Part shown: positions 61,453 through 64,000 of the stretch, one piece after another
How positions within the stretch are numbered: position 1 is the first letter of the stretch
How the letters are laid out: each line of letters starts with the position of its first letter
From: Neobacillus sp. DY30
GTDB lineage: Bacteria > Bacillota > Bacilli > Bacillales > Cytobacillaceae
Length of the DNA: 64,000 nt
Reading direction: 5' to 3'
Assembly (NCBI RefSeq): GCF_030123065.1
Contig: NZ_CP126093.1
Coordinates: 3,166,001-3,230,000, forward strand
Translations under genes and position numbers: made by a program
The notes under the pieces: generated by a model
Told to the model about the DNA's origin: nothing
The model's database searches: none
What the model saw: the letters and a program-made list of their open reading frames with translations, nothing else

Positions 61453-61836
61453 ATGGGTGCTTGGGGTACTGGCTTATGGGAAGATGATTTATCTTGCGAT
61501 ATTCAAGATGAATGGAATGAACTGATGGATGAAGGGGTAAGTCCAAGAAAAGCTACAAAAATCATTCTTAAATCGTGGCAGGAAGAATTTTCTGATTATG
61601 ATGATGAAGAAGATAAACAGGCAGATGAATCAATTTTGTACATTTCTCTCGCAGGTCTTCAAATGAGGCATAGGGTACTGACTGCTTCAATTAAAAAAAA
61701 GGCGATAGATCTAATTGAAAAAGGTGCAGACCTTACTCTATGGGAGGAAGGCGATGATGAAAGTTATCAGGAAAGAAAAAAGATATTAGACGAGTTTAAA
61801 AATAAATTAATAAATACAAAGTCTAGTCTATTTTAA
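61453..61836 (+). CDS. DUF4259 domain protein
   Basis: A 127-residue acidic protein. MGAWGTGLWEDDLSCDIQDE is the DUF4259 signature. Function unknown; family members are often found near toxin-immunity loci. RBS TGGAGG. Confidence 0.88.
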   Translation: MGAWGTGLWEDDLSCDIQDEWNELMDEGVSPRKATKIILKSWQEEFSDYDDEEDKQADESILYISLAGLQMRHRVLTASIKKKAIDLIEKGADLTLWEEGDDESYQERKKILDEFKNKLINTKSSLF

Positions 61837-61917
61837 TTTTAGCTTAAGAACTGTAGAGAATTTTAAATAGTTGCCCTAGTCTTTATTCCTAAAAAAAGAT
61901 TGTTAGATATTTTACTA

Positions 61918-61975
61918 AAACTAACCGGGGCAAAAGTCAAAAATCGGAGCTGCCAATGTTGGCAGCTCATTCTTA
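61918..61975 (+). repeat. Composite repeat with strong hairpin
   Basis: AAACTAACCGGGGCAAAAG, hairpin GGAGCTGCCA and TTGGCAGCTC, then ATTCTTACACG. It can terminate the DUF4259 gene. Confidence 0.8.
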
Positions 61976-62008
61976 CACGATACGTTCTGGAATTACCATT
62001 TCTTTTAA

Positions 62009-62161
62009 TCAATAGAATCTACGTCTTCTTCTTCTTTCTCTGTCAAATTCAAAGCTTCTTCTTCGCTCAATATCAAATATAAATACAAATGGGAAAAATA
62101 GTTTTCTTCTAAAGTCATTACGAAAAAATCGATTTCTTCGGTCAAATCCGAAAAATGGCAT
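62009..62161 (-). CDS. Arg/Phe-rich small protein
   Basis: A 50-residue protein starting MPFFGFDRRNRFFRNDFRRK, with a short hydrophobic middle and ending ERRRRRRFY. ATG 62161 has GGTG four bases upstream. Its composition and position before two YjcZ-type genes suggest a small spore-associated protein; unverified. Confidence 0.5.
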   Translation of the reverse strand: MPFFGFDRRNRFFRNDFRRKLFFPFVFIFDIERRRSFEFDRERRRRRRFY

Positions 62162-62242
62162 TTCATTCACCAGCCGTTCATTACAGAAGTCTATATAACA
62201 AAGGGACAGAAGACCTTTACCTGTCATTTGGTTCTATACAAT

Positions 62243-62338
62243 TTAGTAACCTATATAAGAAGCTCCAACAATAATAAGGAGAATGAACAATACAACAATC
62301 AAAGCAAAGCCAAATCCATATTCTCTTTCTTCACCCAT
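62243..62338 (-). CDS. YjcZ-family sporulation miniprotein
   Basis: A 31-residue protein: MGEEREYGFGFALIVVLFIL then LIIVGASYIGY. A Gly/Tyr/Phe-rich head and one membrane helix with ALIVVLFILLIIVG is the YjcZ pattern, small sporulation proteins of bacilli. Clustered with a second copy at 62381. Confidence 0.85.
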   Translation of the reverse strand: MGEEREYGFGFALIVVLFILLIIVGASYIGY

Positions 62339-62380
62339 TGATATCAACTCCAGATTTTACTAAAAAAAGCGGTTTACATA

Positions 62381-62503
62381 TTAACACCAACTGGAAAGTA
62401 CGATAATTAGCAGAATAAACAATACAACAATCAGTACAAAACTACTGCCGTTATAGCCACCACCATAGCCATAACCTCCGCCACAGCCGAACCCAAAGCC
62501 CAT
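62381..62503 (-). CDS. YjcZ-family sporulation miniprotein
   Basis: A 40-residue protein: MGFGFGCGGGYGYGGGYNGS then SFVLIVVLFILLIIVLSSWC. Gly/Tyr-rich head plus the conserved helix. RBS AGGTGGTG before ATG 62503. The tandem pair with 62243 shares the VLFILLIIV core, suggesting duplication. Confidence 0.88.
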   Translation of the reverse strand: MGFGFGCGGGYGYGGGYNGSSFVLIVVLFILLIIVLSSWC

Positions 62504-62725
62504 ATCTTCACCACCTCTTGGAAAATCCGTGAAAAAATATTCCTTTTATATATATTTCTTAAGACAAGAATCGATTGGACATTTACCATGTGTTAAAACA
62601 AAATCAGCAATTTCCTCATCTAGGGTATTTATATACTCGTTTTTTTGTACAAACATCCACACTTTGGTACAAAACCAATCATAGATTATCTAAATGAGGA
62701 GAAAAGAGAGGAGAGGAAGTCATAA

Positions 62726-63031
62726 GTGAGAAATAAAAACAAACAAAAACAAAAGCCGGAAGACGATAAAATCGAGGAAGAACAGATCATCCCTATAGAA
62801 AGATACGATTTAGTTCACAATTGGAAAATCGTCATGCAATTTAATTTTGCTTTATATAAAAACAAAGATGAATTTGTAATCATTGATAATAAGGATGAAT
62901 ATATAGCTCGGTTTAGCATCACCAGTGCAGGGGAAATAGAATTCAGAAAAAAGTCACATGACTTAACTCCAAAGATAAATTTTTATAATAAAACGATTAA
63001 GATACCTATTATTCTAGCTCATGAAAAGTAA
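62726..63031 (+). CDS. Hypothetical protein with basic N-terminus
   Basis: A 101-residue protein: lysine-rich first 15 residues, acidic stretch, then a beta-rich part (NFALYKNKDEFVIIDNKDEY, ARFSITSAGEIEFRKKSHDL). GTG start with GAGGAAG. No family recognised. Confidence 0.6.
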   Translation: MRNKNKQKQKPEDDKIEEEQIIPIERYDLVHNWKIVMQFNFALYKNKDEFVIIDNKDEYIARFSITSAGEIEFRKKSHDLTPKINFYNKTIKIPIILAHEK

Positions 63032-63089
63032 TAAAATATTTTGACCTGTACCCCAATAAAAGAGAGTAATCCTGAAAAAGCAAGCATTA

Positions 63090-63215
63090 AAGGTCAAGCT
63101 GCCCCATTCTTGGTGGCTTCTTTTAATTGAACTTATGGGTAGAGAACTTAAGGTATGGGATGTCATACAGACAGACGGAATTTTTCAACTATCGCGGCAG
63201 CATAGTTAAACAAAG
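63090..63215 (+). repeat. Composite repeat, decayed
   Basis: AAGCTGCCCCATTCTTGGTG stem remnant with TTCTTTTAATTG, ACTTATGGGTAGAG, and a right part CAACTATCGCGGCAGCATAG with TTAAACAAAGG. Confidence 0.55.
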
Positions 63216-63249
63216 GTGATTGTTGTAAAATATTACATATCCAAACATC

Positions 63250-63340
63250 CTTTATATACATTAGCAGGAAATTCTCCGCCTATGAATTCTCATACCTATA
63301 CGAAAATCAACAATAAATAATATCAGAATCTTTGTTTAAG
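63250..63340. repeat. Second repeat family, single copy
   Basis: AGCAGGAAATTCTCCGCCTA followed by TTCTCATACCTATACG and AAAATCAACAATAAATAAT matches the last unit and flank of the array at 25745-25975. Confidence 0.55.
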
Positions 63341-63443
63341 TAACAAGGAAGTTTAGTGGAATAAGACTCGATTCCAATTAGAGGAAATAAATGGAGTGGA
63401 GGAGAATGAATATAAGTAGTTATTAATGACTGGGGGATATGGG

Positions 63444-63896
63444 ATGGAATTTAAATACGTTAAGAAGAATTTTAGAGTAGTAGGTATAAAAGGCAGTGGA
63501 GCTTTTGTTGATTTTGGCACTGAAGTTCCAAAATTAGCCCAGCAATTTCTGAACCGATTAGATGAAATTGAAATTAGTTCTGGTACAGAAATTGCCCTAT
63601 TTGAACCCAAAAAGGATGAAAACCATCAGGAAGGCAACTTTATAGTAGGGTTAACGGTGAAAGATCCTCTTGCAGAACTTCCAATGGGGATGAATTATAT
63701 AGAAACGGATCAAGATTATGTCACGACTAGGGGGAATATTAAAAATATCGGAAACCTGCATGACCAATTATTGAGATGGTCAGCAGACCAAGGGTTTAAA
63801 AGGAAACTAGAGTGCTATATTGTTGAGACCTATCATTCGATGGAAAATGGTGAGGAGGAAGTCGAAATATATTTACCAATTCTTTTAGGAGGCTAA
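63444..63896 (+). CDS. GyrI-like effector-binding domain protein
   Basis: A 150-residue single domain: EFKYVKKNFRVVGIKGSGAF, NFIVGLTVKDPLAELPMGM, and VEIYLPILLGG at the end match the AraC effector-binding/GyrI-like fold. Start ATG 63444; the in-frame ATG 63426 lies before the GGGGG that serves as RBS. Followed within two bases by the next frame, so probably an operon. Confidence 0.8.
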   Translation: MEFKYVKKNFRVVGIKGSGAFVDFGTEVPKLAQQFLNRLDEIEISSGTEIALFEPKKDENHQEGNFIVGLTVKDPLAELPMGMNYIETDQDYVTTRGNIKNIGNLHDQLLRWSADQGFKRKLECYIVETYHSMENGEEEVEIYLPILLGG

Positions 63897-63898
63897 AC

Positions 63899-64000
63899 AT
63901 AAATAATAAAACTCGAACAATTATTACATTTGTAAGTAGTTTTTTTATTATTGCTCTTGGTATGTTTAGAATACTTACTGAATCCCTTACTTTTACACCT
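63899..64000 (+). CDS. Membrane protein start (partial, ATA start?)
   Basis: AGGAGG at 63886-63891, six or seven bases, then ATA AAT AAT AAA ACT, reading NNKTRTIITFVSSFFIIALG and continuing past the window end. The hydrophobic segment is a typical first helix. The only codon at the right distance is ATA, so either initiation is non-canonical or an ATG has mutated. Confidence 0.45.
   Translation, partial: MNNKTRTIITFVSSFFIIALGMFRILTESLTFTP

Noticed and set aside
155..63215. CRISPR array as explanation of the repeats
   Set aside because: Copies are separated by genes of variable length, not by regular spacers, and no cas gene is present.

Overview
The window looks like chromosomal DNA of a low-GC, endospore-forming member of the Bacillaceae. 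Evidence for this: four DUF3231 proteins (a Bacillales spore-associated family), two YjcZ-type sporulation miniproteins, DUF1657/DUF421 genes, a SigV/RsiV/OatA set, strong AGGAGG ribosome binding sites with many TTG and GTG starts, and IS110 and group II elements typical of soil bacilli. No rRNA, tRNA, CRISPR array or phage module was seen.

Layout. 1-9.9 kb: end of an alpha/beta hydrolase gene, a membrane protein plus a DUF3231 gene, a secreted protein, a group II intron, then a string of small orphan genes (DUF3349-like, cdsA paralogue, small membrane proteins). 9.9-20.1 kb: a nest of three different IS110-family elements (types 1, 2 and 3; types 2 and 3 present twice), all with broken transposase frames, surrounding an Imm26 gene and a dienelactone-hydrolase-like gene. 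20.3-31.7 kb: broken PAP2 gene, DUF1657-DUF1657-DUF421 cluster, a broken immunity gene, an Rrf2/azoreductase/AhpD-like redox unit, a GH18 lipoprotein, GyrI-like and small membrane genes. 31.9-40.8 kb: PadR-regulated permease pair, two DUF3231 genes, Na+/H+ antiporter, Ktr remnant, RCK potassium channel, BA3454-type stress miniprotein. 42-46.1 kb: an internally deleted type-1 IS, then divergent oatA and sigV-rsiV (lysozyme resistance). 46.2-53.4 kb: gene remnants, an M50-like membrane protein, L,D-transpeptidase, DUF3231, GNAT and flavin reductase genes. 53.7-57.5 kb: GntR-ABC transporter-ECF sigma operon. 58-64 kb: MFS exporter, aminoglycoside-phosphotransferase-like protein, DinB, DUF4259, YjcZ proteins and a GyrI-like protein.

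The most unusual feature is a composite intergenic repeat found about 40 times. A full copy has a left motif (consensus CTAACGGGTGC), a short GC-rich hairpin followed by a T-run (an intrinsic terminator), and a right palindrome (consensus GCAGGTTAGTTGAAGAAGG). Nearly all copies have the same orientation whatever the direction of neighbouring genes. The repeat is the landing site for everything mobile here: type 1 and type 3 IS110 elements sit in the CTAACGGGTGC or related CTAAC motif, type 2 sits in the GCAGGTTAG motif, and the group II intron sits just after the terminator hairpin. The long noncoding region of each IS110 type contains short segments matching both its target and its own end, as expected of bridge (seek) RNAs. 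Together these suggest a genome-wide repeat exploited by several independent RNA-guided or structure-guided mobile elements.

Many disrupted genes differ from an intact form by one base in a homopolymer, so part of the apparent pseudogenisation could be sequencing error. All function calls come from reading motifs; no database search was possible.
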